Positions 19,587 through 27,498 of a DNA stretch of 64,000 nt are shown piece by piece (position 1 is the stretch's first letter; each line of letters opens with the position of its first letter). A model generated the notes under the pieces. The model ran no database searches and had not been told where the DNA came from. It saw only the letters and a list, made by a program, of their open reading frames with translations. This DNA is from RH-AL1 sp964244495. GTDB taxonomy: Bacteria > Pseudomonadota > Alphaproteobacteria > Rhizobiales > Beijerinckiaceae. A program made the translations under genes and the position numbers. Where the stretch lies: assembly GCA_964244495.1 (NCBI GenBank), contig CAXTIU010000006.1:163402-227401 (forward strand), given 5' to 3'.

Positions 19587-20450
19587 ATGCGGTGGTTGCC
19601 TCGACTCGTTGCCGGCCTCTGCGCCGCCCTGCTCGCCGTCACCGCCCACGCCCAGACGACCGGGGACTCGCCCGCCAACGGCGCCACGACGCCCGCGCCC
19701 GGCCACGTCGAGGTCCTCTGGCTCGGCCAGTCCGCCATGCGGATCACCACGCCGGGCGGCAAGGTCATCCAGGTCGATCCCTACCTCACCCACAACCCGA
19801 AGACGCCGGAGGCATGGAAGGACCTCGCCAAGCTCGGCCACCTCGACCTGATCCTGGTGACGCACGGCCACCTCGACCACGTCGGCGACGCCTTCGAGTT
19901 GTCGAAGCGCAACGATGCCAGGGTCTACGCGCCGGCCGGGCTGCAGGACACGTTCACGAGCCTCGGCCTGCTCGACGCCGCGCACGCGCCGAAGATGAAC
20001 AAGGGCGGCACGGTCGCGCCGCTCGGGCCGGGCATCGCCATCAGCATGGTGCACGCCGACCATTCGTCCGAGTTCATGGGCACGGACCCGTTCACCGGCA
20101 AGCCCTACAGCTTCCCCGGCGGCGAGCCGGTCGGCTTCATCCTCAAGCTCGAGAACGGCTTCACCATCTACCACATGGGTGATACCGCGCTGTTCGGCGA
20201 CATGAAGCTGATCGCCGACCTGTACCACCCCGACCTCGTGATGATCCCCATCGGCGGCAACTACACGATGGACCCGCAGGCGGCGGCGCTGGCGTTGCGC
20301 ACCTACCTGCACCCGCGCTGGGCCATCCCGATGCACTACGGCACGACGCCCCTGCTCACCGGCACGCCCGAAGCGCTGATCCGCGCGATGGGTCCGAACC
20401 CCGCGACGAGCATCGTGGTGATGCAGCCCGGAGAGACGCGGACGTTCTGA
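19587..20450 (+). CDS. Exported metal-dependent hydrolase, UPF0173-like beta-lactamase fold
   Basis: Metallo-beta-lactamase-fold hydrolase of the UlaG-like/UPF0173 class with unknown substrate. 287 residues: signal peptide ending VTAHAQ (about residue 23), metal site THGHLDHVGDAF, further ligands in VHADHSSE, MGDTALFGDMKL and MHYGT. Cytoplasmic relatives lack a signal peptide, so the predicted export is a distinguishing feature. Monocistronic between sdhB and the convergent mobB. Confidence 0.88.
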   Translation: MRWLPRLVAGLCAALLAVTAHAQTTGDSPANGATTPAPGHVEVLWLGQSAMRITTPGGKVIQVDPYLTHNPKTPEAWKDLAKLGHLDLILVTHGHLDHVGDAFELSKRNDARVYAPAGLQDTFTSLGLLDAAHAPKMNKGGTVAPLGPGIAISMVHADHSSEFMGTDPFTGKPYSFPGGEPVGFILKLENGFTIYHMGDTALFGDMKLIADLYHPDLVMIPIGGNYTMDPQAAALALRTYLHPRWAIPMHYGTTPLLTGTPEALIRAMGPNPATSIVVMQPGETRTF

Positions 20451-20456
20451 TCCCGT

Positions 20457-21008
20457 TCAGGGCGGCGCGCTCGCGGCCAGCCGGCCGAGCCGACGACGCA
20501 CCTCAGCCAAGGGCAGCGCGTGGGCGAGGACGACGCTCGCCACCGCGTCCACGTCGTCGAGGTCGACGCGCGGCAGCGACCCGAACGGCGGTGGGGCGTC
20601 GCTCGCCAGCGCGACGACATCGGGATCGTCCGGGTACAGGAACGGCTTGGCGTTGGCGACCCGGTGCACCTCCAGCTTGGCGAGGGCGCCGCGGCGGAAC
20701 CCCTCCACGATCACGAGGTCGACCGGCGAGAGGCGGTCGATGAGGTCGCCCAGGTCCGGCGCCTCCTCCCGCGCGCCGCGCACCTCGTGCATCAAGGCCC
20801 AACGGCGCGCGGAGGCCACCAACACCTCCTCGGCGCCGGCCTCGCGATGGCGATGGGAGTCCTTGCCGGGCTTGTCGACGTCGAAATCGTGGTGCGCGTG
20901 CTTGATCGTCGAGACCAACAGGCCGCGCGCCTTCAGCGCCGGGATCAGCTTGACGAGGAGGGTGGTCTTGCCGGCGCCGCTCCAGCCGGCGAGCCCGATG
21001 ACTTTCAT
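20457..21008 (-). CDS. mobB: Molybdopterin-guanine dinucleotide biosynthesis adaptor MobB
   Basis: GTP-binding protein that assists MobA in making molybdopterin guanine dinucleotide. 183 residues: Walker A GWSGAGKTTLLVKLIPAL, TIKHAHHDFDVDKPGKDS (conserved His/Asp segment), VDLVIVEGFRRGALAKLEVH. No mobA or other mo-cofactor gene is adjacent. Ends 6 bp from the convergent hydrolase. Confidence 0.95.
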   Translation of the reverse strand: MKVIGLAGWSGAGKTTLLVKLIPALKARGLLVSTIKHAHHDFDVDKPGKDSHRHREAGAEEVLVASARRWALMHEVRGAREEAPDLGDLIDRLSPVDLVIVEGFRRGALAKLEVHRVANAKPFLYPDDPDVVALASDAPPPFGSLPRVDLDDVDAVASVVLAHALPLAEVRRRLGRLAASAPP

Positions 21009-21039
21009 GTGGGCGTCCCGCCCGGGCGGGTCCCGACCC

Positions 21040-21798
21040 TCAGAGGCCCGCCTCCACCATCATCGTGTCGAGCGTGAACGAGCCGTCGGGCTCGAGCGCG
21101 AAGTGCGCCGCGACGTCCGCCGGCACCTCCCGTTGCAGGGCGCGGATGGCGCGCGCCTCCATCTCGGGCGTGGCCATGCGGGCGATCCAGGTGGCGAAGT
21201 CGAGGCGCAGCCGTCCCAGTTTCGGGGCGTCGGGGCGCAGGCCGGCGACGCGCATCGCCGCCTCCCACTCCCTCACGGAATAGTCGCGCCGGTGCGAGCG
21301 ATCGCGCAACGTCTCGATCGCGTGCAGGAAAGCGTCGTGCGGGGCTTGGCCTGGCGACACGGTGTCGATGACGACCGCCAGGCCGCCGGGCTTCAAAACC
21401 CGCCGCATGCCGGCGAGACCGGCGGCGAGGTCGGACCAATGGTGCGCGCTGTAGCGGGTGGCGACCACGTCGAAGCTCGCATCGGCGAAGGGCAGCCGCT
21501 CGGCCGGCCCCTGCTCCGTGCGGATGGTGTCGAGCCCGCGCGCCGCCGCCTCGCCGCGAACGGCGGCCAGCATCTCGCTCGACAGATCGTAGGCGACCAC
21601 GGCCGCGGCGAACGGCGCCGCCGTGAAGCTGACGTGACCGCCGCCGCAGCCGAGGTCGAGGACCCGTCCGCCGCGGCGCGCGGCGAGGATCGCGGCCAGG
21701 CGCCGGAGGTCGGACCCGGTCGCGTGATCGGCGCTCTCGACGTAGGCGCGGGCGCGGCGGCCGAACTGGCTGACGACGAGCGCTTCCTGGCTGGACAT
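21040..21798 (-). CDS. SAM-dependent methyltransferase, UbiE/Methyltransf_11 type
   Basis: Class I methyltransferase, substrate not inferable. 252 residues from the ATG at 21798, which has a clear Shine-Dalgarno (ttggagg). Motif I is VLDLGCGGGHVSFTAAPFAA, motif post-I VVAYDLSSEML, then AERLPFADASFDVVATRYSA and LKPGGLAVVIDTV. The C-terminus FTLDTMMVEAGL is typical of small-molecule methyltransferases. Downstream on the same strand lies mobB with a 31-bp gap, possibly one transcript. Confidence 0.9.
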   Translation of the reverse strand: MSSQEALVVSQFGRRARAYVESADHATGSDLRRLAAILAARRGGRVLDLGCGGGHVSFTAAPFAAAVVAYDLSSEMLAAVRGEAAARGLDTIRTEQGPAERLPFADASFDVVATRYSAHHWSDLAAGLAGMRRVLKPGGLAVVIDTVSPGQAPHDAFLHAIETLRDRSHRRDYSVREWEAAMRVAGLRPDAPKLGRLRLDFATWIARMATPEMEARAIRALQREVPADVAAHFALEPDGSFTLDTMMVEAGL

Positions 21799-22112
21799 GA
21801 CGGCCTCCAAGGGTTCGTTCGGCACCCGCGTCCCGGCATCGGACCTGGCACCCGTCGTTCGGCATCGATCCGCCGGCCCACGATCGCCGTCTTGTAACGC
21901 ACAATGGACATCACCGGAAAGGGCGCGAGCCGCCGGTCCGGACGCCGCATGGCCGACGGCGGGGTCGGAGGGGTCCGGAGGCCGGCGGTCGGGCACGGCC
22001 TTCCTCGTCCCCATTTACCTTGCGACAGACCACGTCTCGACAGACGGCGGCGCCACCGCTAAGCCGTTTTTCGGCCATCTCGTGGCTCAATTGCTCTCAG
22101 GAGGAGCTTGGC

Positions 22113-22385
22113 ATGACTCGTCAGTTCAAATCGATCGCCCTCGCCGGCGCTCTCATGGTGATGGCGGCCCCGGCCTTCGCCCAGGCCGGCAACATGAACC
22201 CGTTCGGGATCGACCTCGACCCGTTCCACATCTTCACGCCGGCTCCGCCGCCGCCCATGGCCAGCGGCGCGCCCCCCATGGGCGGAATGCACCGGATGCA
22301 TCACAGCCGCAGGATGATGATGCGCAAGAAGATGATGAAGAAGAAGATGATGGCGCCCAAGAAGAAGATGATGATGAAGAAGTAG
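22113..22385 (+). CDS. Exported Met/Lys-rich small protein, function unknown
   Basis: 90 residues, not recognised. The ATG at 22113 has a strong Shine-Dalgarno (aggagga). A canonical signal peptide (MTRQFKSIALAGALMVMAAP, cleavage after AFA) is followed by a Pro-rich stretch (FTPAPPPPMASGAPPMGGM), a short His/Met patch (HRMHHSRRMMMRKK) and a tail made almost only of Met and Lys to the stop. The mature part has about 20 Met. Methionine and histidine clusters can bind copper or silver ions, and the charge could bind nucleic acid or envelope polymers; both are guesses. Monocistronic, followed by a hairpin at 22422. Confidence 0.75.
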   Translation: MTRQFKSIALAGALMVMAAPAFAQAGNMNPFGIDLDPFHIFTPAPPPPMASGAPPMGGMHRMHHSRRMMMRKKMMKKKMMAPKKKMMMKK

Positions 22386-22421
22386 GACGGCGTCGGCCGC
22401 CTTTTCATCGCGACCCGTCGG

Positions 22422-22452
22422 TGCCCGCAGCCCCCGCCGCGGGCATCTTCGC
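22422..22452 (+). terminator. Hairpin after the Met/Lys-rich gene
   Basis: tgcccgc / gcgggca stem around agcccccgcc, followed by tcttcg. It lies 37 bp after the stop codon and fits an intrinsic terminator with a poor T-tract. Confidence 0.5.
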
Positions 22453-22495
22453 GTCGGAAGCCGGCGACGCGGCATTCGAGGCCCCGCGACGGCGC

Positions 22496-23434
22496 TCAAT
22501 CCACGAGGTTGCGGGGCGTGCCGCCGACGAAGGCCTCGATGTTGTCGACCAACTGGTCCGACAGGATCCGCATGGCTTCCCGACTGGCCCAGGCGACGTG
22601 CGGCGTCACCAGCAGGTTGGGGATGGCGGGATCGAGCAGGACGTTGCCGTCGCGCGGCGGCTCCTCGCTCAGCACGTCGAAGCCGGCGCCGGCGATCACG
22701 CCCGTCTTGAGGGCATGGGCCAGCGCCGCCTCGTCGACCAGGCCGCCGCGCGCGGTGTTGATGAGGACGGCCGAGCGCTTCATCGTCGCGAGCTCGGCGG
22801 CGCCGATCATGTTGCGCGTTTGCGAGGTGAGCGGCGCGTGCAGGGTGATGACGTCGCTCTCGCGCAGGATCGTGGCGAGGTCGACGAGGCCCTCCCGCGG
22901 GACCGCGTCGGTGGCGAGCACGCTCATGCCGAGCCCCACGGCGCGCTTGGCCACCGCGCGGCCGATGGCGCCGTGGCCGACGATGCCCATCGTCGCGCCG
23001 GCGATATCGTGGATGTCGTGGGGGAAGAAGCAGAACTGCCGCGCCTGCGCCCAGGCGCCACGGCGCACGTCGAGCACGTAGTCGACCAGCCGCCGCTTGA
23101 GCGCGAACATCAGCGCGATGACGTGCTCGGGCACCGTGTTGAAGGCGTAGTCGCGGATGTTGACGACCGCGACGCCGCGCGCCCTGGCGGCGGCCTTGTC
23201 GATGACGTCGGTCCCGGTCGCCGCCACCGCGATCAGCTTCAAGTCCGGCAGGTGCGCCAAGGCTTCGGCGGTGAGCCTGACCTTGTTGGTGATGCAGACG
23301 CTCGCGCCCCTCAGCCGCTCCACGACTTGCTCGGGCGCGGTGACGTCGTACTCGACGTAGCTGTGGGCGAAGGCCGGCGCGCGGACGACCGCCCCGAGGG
23401 TCTCGCGATCCAGGAAGACGATGGCGTGCGGCAT
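22496..23434 (-). CDS. D-2-hydroxyacid dehydrogenase (glycerate dehydrogenase-like)
   Basis: NAD(P)H-dependent interconversion of a 2-oxoacid and a D-2-hydroxyacid, probably hydroxypyruvate/D-glycerate by closest resemblance. 312 residues: catalytic-domain VAATGTDVIDKAAARARGVA, Rossmann motif GIVGHGAIGRAVAKRA, catalytic Arg in INTARGGLVDEAALAHAL, Glu in GFDVLSEEPP, His in TPHVAWASREAMR. Divergent from an Lrp/AsnC regulator across about 160 bp, suggesting local control. Confidence 0.93.
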   Translation of the reverse strand: MPHAIVFLDRETLGAVVRAPAFAHSYVEYDVTAPEQVVERLRGASVCITNKVRLTAEALAHLPDLKLIAVAATGTDVIDKAAARARGVAVVNIRDYAFNTVPEHVIALMFALKRRLVDYVLDVRRGAWAQARQFCFFPHDIHDIAGATMGIVGHGAIGRAVAKRAVGLGMSVLATDAVPREGLVDLATILRESDVITLHAPLTSQTRNMIGAAELATMKRSAVLINTARGGLVDEAALAHALKTGVIAGAGFDVLSEEPPRDGNVLLDPAIPNLLVTPHVAWASREAMRILSDQLVDNIEAFVGGTPRNLVD

Positions 23435-23596
23435 GGGGGCGTTCCGATCGGGCTGGGGCGCGGGGGTCGCGAAGGTTTAGCGGCTCGCCGCATGCTTCGC
23501 CATCGTGCCGCATGGCCGAGGGAGGGGAAGGGCGAGGCGTTGACAAAGGCCGGGGAATTATTTTCTCGTGGCCGCGATCTTCGCGGGGACCCGACC

Positions 23597-24082
23597 ATGA
23601 CCGAGGCCAAGCCGCTCGACGCCAAGCCGCTCGACGCCATCGACAAGCGCATCCTCGCCATCGTGCAGGTCGACGCCTCGCTCGCGATCAACGAGATCGC
23701 GTATCGCGTGGGCCTGTCGCAGACCCCGTGCTGGAAGCGCCTGCAGCGCCTGGAGCAGACCGGCTACATCAAGCGCCGCGTCGCGATCCTCGACGGGGCC
23801 AAGCTCGGCCTGGGCGTCACCGTCTACGTGTCGATCGAGGTGGGCGAGCATTCCGCCGAGACCCAGGCGACCTTCGCGCGCGAGGTGTCGGCGATGCGGG
23901 AGGTGCTGGATTTCCACCGCATGGCCGGCGACGTCGACTACATGCTGCGCGTGGTGGTGCCCGATACCGCGAGCTTCGACGCCTTCTATAAGCGGCTGGT
24001 GGCGGTGGCGCCGCTGAAGAGCGTGAAGTCGCGTTTCGCGCTGGAAAGTTTGAAGGCGGAGACGGCGCTGCCGATCTACTGA
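23597..24082 (+). CDS. Lrp/AsnC family transcriptional regulator
   Basis: 161 residues from the ATG at 23597. N-terminal winged helix (AIDKRILAIVQVDASLAINE, recognition region LSQTPCWKRLQRLEQTGYI) and a RAM/AsnC ligand-binding domain (VYVSIEVGEHSAETQATFAR, MAGDVDYMLRVVVPDTASF). The leader repeats KPLDAKPLDA. The frame is open far upstream, but that part is antisense to the divergent dehydrogenase, its likely target. Ends in a 7-bp convergent overlap with the flavoprotein gene. Confidence 0.94.
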   Translation: MTEAKPLDAKPLDAIDKRILAIVQVDASLAINEIAYRVGLSQTPCWKRLQRLEQTGYIKRRVAILDGAKLGLGVTVYVSIEVGEHSAETQATFAREVSAMREVLDFHRMAGDVDYMLRVVVPDTASFDAFYKRLVAVAPLKSVKSRFALESLKAETALPIY

Positions 24083-25320
24083 CGCGCGGGTCTCTCATCC
24101 ATGGCCTCGGCGAGCCACGCGACGACGCCCCGCCCGGCGGCCGCGCCGGTGGCGAAGCAGGCCTGCAGCAGGTAGCCGCCGGTCGGCGCCTCCCAGTCCA
24201 GCATCTCGCCGGCCACGAACACGCCGGGTCGGGCCCGCAGCATCAAGGCGTCGTCGACCGCCTCGAAGCGCACGCCGCCGGCGCTCGAGATCGCCTCGCC
24301 GATCGGCATCGGCGCCGTGAGCCGCACCGGGACGGCGTTGATGAGCGCCGCGAGCGCGTGCTCGTCGAGCGAGGCCGGCGGCGGACCCTCCGCCTCCCGC
24401 AGCAGGCCGATCGCGACCGGGTCGAGGCCCAGCGCCTTGCGCAGCCCGTTGGCGAACGATTCCTTGCGCCGGCGCCGGCCGAGCCTGGCGACGAGCGCGT
24501 CGTGGGGGATGTCCGGCCGCAGCGCGACGCGCGGCGTCGCCGCGCCGTTGGCGGCGATCGCGTCGCGCAGCGCCGCCGCCAGGGCGTAGACCGCGCCGCC
24601 CTCGAGGCCGGCCGCCGTCACCACCACCTCGCCGCGCGCGGCGGCGGCACCGAAGCGCAGCGCCACGTTGTGCAGCGGCGCGCCTTCGAACCGCGCTAGG
24701 AACGGCGCGCTCCAGGCGACCCTGAACCCGCAATTGGCCGGCCGCAGCGGCGCGAGCGCGACGCCGGCGAGCGGCGCCGTCCAGCCGCCGTCCGAGCCGA
24801 GCTGCGGCCAGCTGGCCCCGCCGAGCGCGAGCACGCTCGCCGCCGCCGCCACCTTCACCGCGCCGTCCGGCGTGTCGAAGGCGAGCCGCCCGGCCGCGTC
24901 CCAGCCGCGCCAATGATGCCGGGGCCGGATCGCGACGCCGAGAGCGTCCAGCCGGCGCAGCCAGGCGCGCAGCAGCGGCGAGGTCTTCATGGACGTGGGA
25001 AACACCCGCCCGCTCGTGCCGACGAAGGTGTCGATGCCCAGCCCCGCGCACCAGGCGCGCAGCGCGTGCGGACCGAAACCGGCGAGCGCCGGCCGCAGCG
25101 CCGCGGCGGCCTCGCCGTAGCGGGCGTCGAAGCACGCGGCCGGCTCGCCGTGCGTCAGGTTGAGGCCGCCGCGCCCCGCCAGCAGCAGCTTGCGCCCGGG
25201 CGAGGGCATGCGCTCGTAGAGCGTGACCGCCGCGCCGGCGCGCGCCGCCACTTCCGCCGCCATCAGCCCGGCCGGCCCCGCCCCGACGATCGCCACGCGC
25301 GCGCTTGTGTCCGTTTCCAC
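24076..25320 (-). CDS. HI0933-like FAD/NAD(P)-binding flavoprotein (TIGR03862 type)
   Basis: Putative oxidoreductase of the BaiN/HI0933 family, reaction unknown. 414 residues from a GTG at 25320: FAD fold VAIVGAGPAGLMAAEVAARA, GRKLLLAGRGGLNLTHGEP (the family signature), GVRFEAVDDALMLRARPGVF and EMLDWEAPTGGYLLQACFA near the C-terminus. Full length. The upstream open frame is antisense to the divergent amidotransferase gene, so the GTG is preferred. Confidence 0.9.
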   Translation of the reverse strand: METDTSARVAIVGAGPAGLMAAEVAARAGAAVTLYERMPSPGRKLLLAGRGGLNLTHGEPAACFDARYGEAAAALRPALAGFGPHALRAWCAGLGIDTFVGTSGRVFPTSMKTSPLLRAWLRRLDALGVAIRPRHHWRGWDAAGRLAFDTPDGAVKVAAAASVLALGGASWPQLGSDGGWTAPLAGVALAPLRPANCGFRVAWSAPFLARFEGAPLHNVALRFGAAAARGEVVVTAAGLEGGAVYALAAALRDAIAANGAATPRVALRPDIPHDALVARLGRRRRKESFANGLRKALGLDPVAIGLLREAEGPPPASLDEHALAALINAVPVRLTAPMPIGEAISSAGGVRFEAVDDALMLRARPGVFVAGEMLDWEAPTGGYLLQACFATGAAAGRGVVAWLAEAMDERPARQ

Positions 25321-25428
25321 GGGCGCCTTATACGGCGAAAGGGGACCGGAGGTCCTCAAGAACGATGCGCCGGCGCGCGGCGCGACATCCCCGGCCGACC
25401 GCCGCGACCGCTCCCGAAGGACAGGCTC

Positions 25429-26139
25429 ATGACGATCGGCATCCTGGAGTGCGGCGCGCCGCCGGCGGCGCTGCAACCCCGCTTCGGCAGCTACGGCGCG
25501 ATGATGGGGCGGATGCTCGGGCCGCACCGGAGCACCCAAACCTTCGCGGTGAGCGAGGGCACCCTGCCGCCCGACGTCGCGGCCTGCGAGGCCTACGTCC
25601 TCACCGGCTCGGCGGCGGGGGTGTACGACGACCTGCCGTGGATCGCCGGGCTGCTCGACTTCCTGCGCCGGGCGCGCGGGCGGGCCAAGCTGGTCGGCAT
25701 CTGCTTCGGCCATCAGGCGATGGCGGAAGCGTTCGGCGGCGCGGTGGTGAAGTCCCCCAAAGGCTGGAGCGTCGGGCTGCACCGCTACGAGGTGGTGCGA
25801 AAAGCGCCGTGGATGGATGAGCCTGGGATGGATGCGTCTCGGCTGGACCGGGCGACGCACGTCGACGTCGCCGCCTCGCACCAGGATCAGGTCGTCATCT
25901 GCCCGCCCGACGCCCGCGTGACCCTGGCGAGCGCCTTCACGCCGCTCGCCGGGCTCGACTACGGCGACGCCGTCTCGTTCCAGTTCCATCCCGAGTTCAC
26001 GAGCGCCTACGCGACGGCGCTGATCGAGGCGCGAGCGGACGGCTACGGCGGCCTCGCCGCCCCGGCCATCGCGTCGCACCGCCGGCCGAACGACGGCGCC
26101 GTGGTCGGGCGCTGGATCGATCGTTTCTTAGGGGCTTAG
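25429..26139 (+). CDS. Class I glutamine amidotransferase-like protein
   Basis: Free-standing GATase1 protein related to GMP-synthase glutaminase domains and gamma-glutamyl hydrolases of catabolic pathways. 236 residues from the ATG at 25429. Oxyanion/nucleophile region VGICFGHQAMAEAFGG holds the Cys, and FQFHPEFTSAYATAL the His-x-Glu; YVLTGSAAGVYDDLPW corresponds to the strand before the active site. No synthetase partner is near, so the acceptor is unknown. Divergent from the flavoprotein with about 110 bp between starts. Confidence 0.87.
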   Translation: MTIGILECGAPPAALQPRFGSYGAMMGRMLGPHRSTQTFAVSEGTLPPDVAACEAYVLTGSAAGVYDDLPWIAGLLDFLRRARGRAKLVGICFGHQAMAEAFGGAVVKSPKGWSVGLHRYEVVRKAPWMDEPGMDASRLDRATHVDVAASHQDQVVICPPDARVTLASAFTPLAGLDYGDAVSFQFHPEFTSAYATALIEARADGYGGLAAPAIASHRRPNDGAVVGRWIDRFLGA

Positions 26140-26873
26140 ACGACGAGGCGTTTCCCAAGACCTACGAGCTGGAGGGCTTCAAAGGCCCCTTCGGCGCGAA
26201 GTCGAAACGCGGCCCCGAGGCGGGAGTGGCCTGAGGAAGAGGTGGGAAGACCGAGACGGCACGATCAACACGAGGCAGGTTGAACCATGAACGTCTCGCT
26301 GAGAGCCACCGGTTACGACAAGTCGACCGAAGCTTGGCCTTGCCGCATCCCGTTCCCGAGACTGTCGCTTTCGAGGCTGAGGGCCTCGCCCACGTCGCTC
26401 CGAGCGACGATGGGCCGAGGTCTATCCACTCGATCCCCGGGCCGCGTTGACGCTCGGCCTGGGATCGAGAAGCCGCTCAACCGCGATCTTCCGATTGGTT
26501 TTTGGAGCCGACCCGACGGCCGATCCTTGGTTCCTTGAGACAAGGATTGTGCGGGCGCGATGGCGAGCGAAACCATCGTCGCCGGTCGCGGGTCGCCACA
26601 CCTTGCCCATGGTCACGGCGGTCTTCGACGGCGGCGCTGAGGAATGGAGCGCCCTTCGGCCCAGCCGTGATCCCGGCGTGCGATCCAAGACGCAGCTACG
26701 AAGGCAGCCCTTTCCTGGCTTGCGGCCGTAACAGGCCGGGCGTAAGGTATTGATACCTCTTCACTCCGCTCGGAGCGTCATGTTCCATAACATCCTGACG
26801 CCTGACGCAGCTGACGCGAGAATGTGTGCTTGAGAGAGATTTCGCGGCCGGGCCGGCGCGGCGGCCGGGTGCC
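26140..26873 (+). other. 734 bp without a convincing gene
   Basis: No reading frame here has family-like sequence. The first 95 bp, read in the frame starting at 26139, give an open stretch with protein-like composition (FPKTYELEGFKGPFGAKSKR) ending at a TGA at 26232-26234; it may be the 3' end of a lost gene. Between 26776 and 26818 is a dyad (gcgtca...tgacgc with an inner atgtt/aacat) followed by two further direct tgacgc copies. The rest looks like degraded coding DNA. Confidence 0.5.
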
Positions 26874-27395
26874 CTAGAACCCGACCTTCGCGTAGGCCGC
26901 GCGCCAGTACACCAGCGCGCCGTCGCCGCCGAGCGCGCGGGAGGCGGTGACGCGGCCGATGACGATCGCGTGGGAGAAGCGCTCGATGATGTCCTCGACC
27001 TGGCAGGCGAAGGAGGCGAGCGCGTCGGCCAGCACCAACGTCCCGTCCACCTCGATCCACGCGGCGCCGGCGAAGCGGTCGGCGCCCCGGCTGCCGTCGC
27101 GGCCGGAGAAGCGGTCGGCGACGTGCTGGTGGTCGTGGCCGAGCAGGCTGATGCCGAAGCGCCCGCTGGCGCGCAGCAGCGGCATCGCCGACGAGCTCTG
27201 CTTGACGCAGACGATCAGGCTCGGCGGGTCGGCCGACAGCGAGGTGAGGGAGGTCGCGGCGAGGCCGCCGCGCTCGCCGCCCGACGTGACCGTGACCACG
27301 CTGACGCCGCCGACGAGGTGGCGCATCGCCGCCGTGAACGCGTCGCGCTCGCGCGCCTCGCCTTCGGCGGCAACGGTGGCGACGGGTGCGGTCAT
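26874..27395 (-). CDS. Flavin reductase domain protein (FMN-binding)
   Basis: Probable NAD(P)H:flavin oxidoreductase supplying reduced flavin to a two-component monooxygenase. 173 residues from the ATG at 27395. Family blocks: FTAAMRHLVGGVSVVTVTSG, GLAATSLTSLSADPPSLIVC, FGISLLGHDHQHVADRFSG, and the C-terminal ALVYWRAAYAKVGF. No monooxygenase partner is adjacent; mutS lies upstream on the same strand after about 100 bp. Confidence 0.9.
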   Translation of the reverse strand: MTAPVATVAAEGEARERDAFTAAMRHLVGGVSVVTVTSGGERGGLAATSLTSLSADPPSLIVCVKQSSSAMPLLRASGRFGISLLGHDHQHVADRFSGRDGSRGADRFAGAAWIEVDGTLVLADALASFACQVEDIIERFSHAIVIGRVTASRALGGDGALVYWRAAYAKVGF

Positions 27396-27498
27396 GTCAG
27401 GCGGCGTCCCGATGTGGTGGCTGCCGATCCCGTAATCGTTGGCGGCGGCGCAGGCAATGCGCGCGCCGCCGCACGGCCGGGCGCGGGGACGAAGGGGA

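Noticed and set aside
26287..26760. Several overlapping 60-95 codon frames in the gap after the amidotransferase gene
   Set aside because: No Shine-Dalgarno, no domain, no consistent codon preference; treated as degraded DNA.
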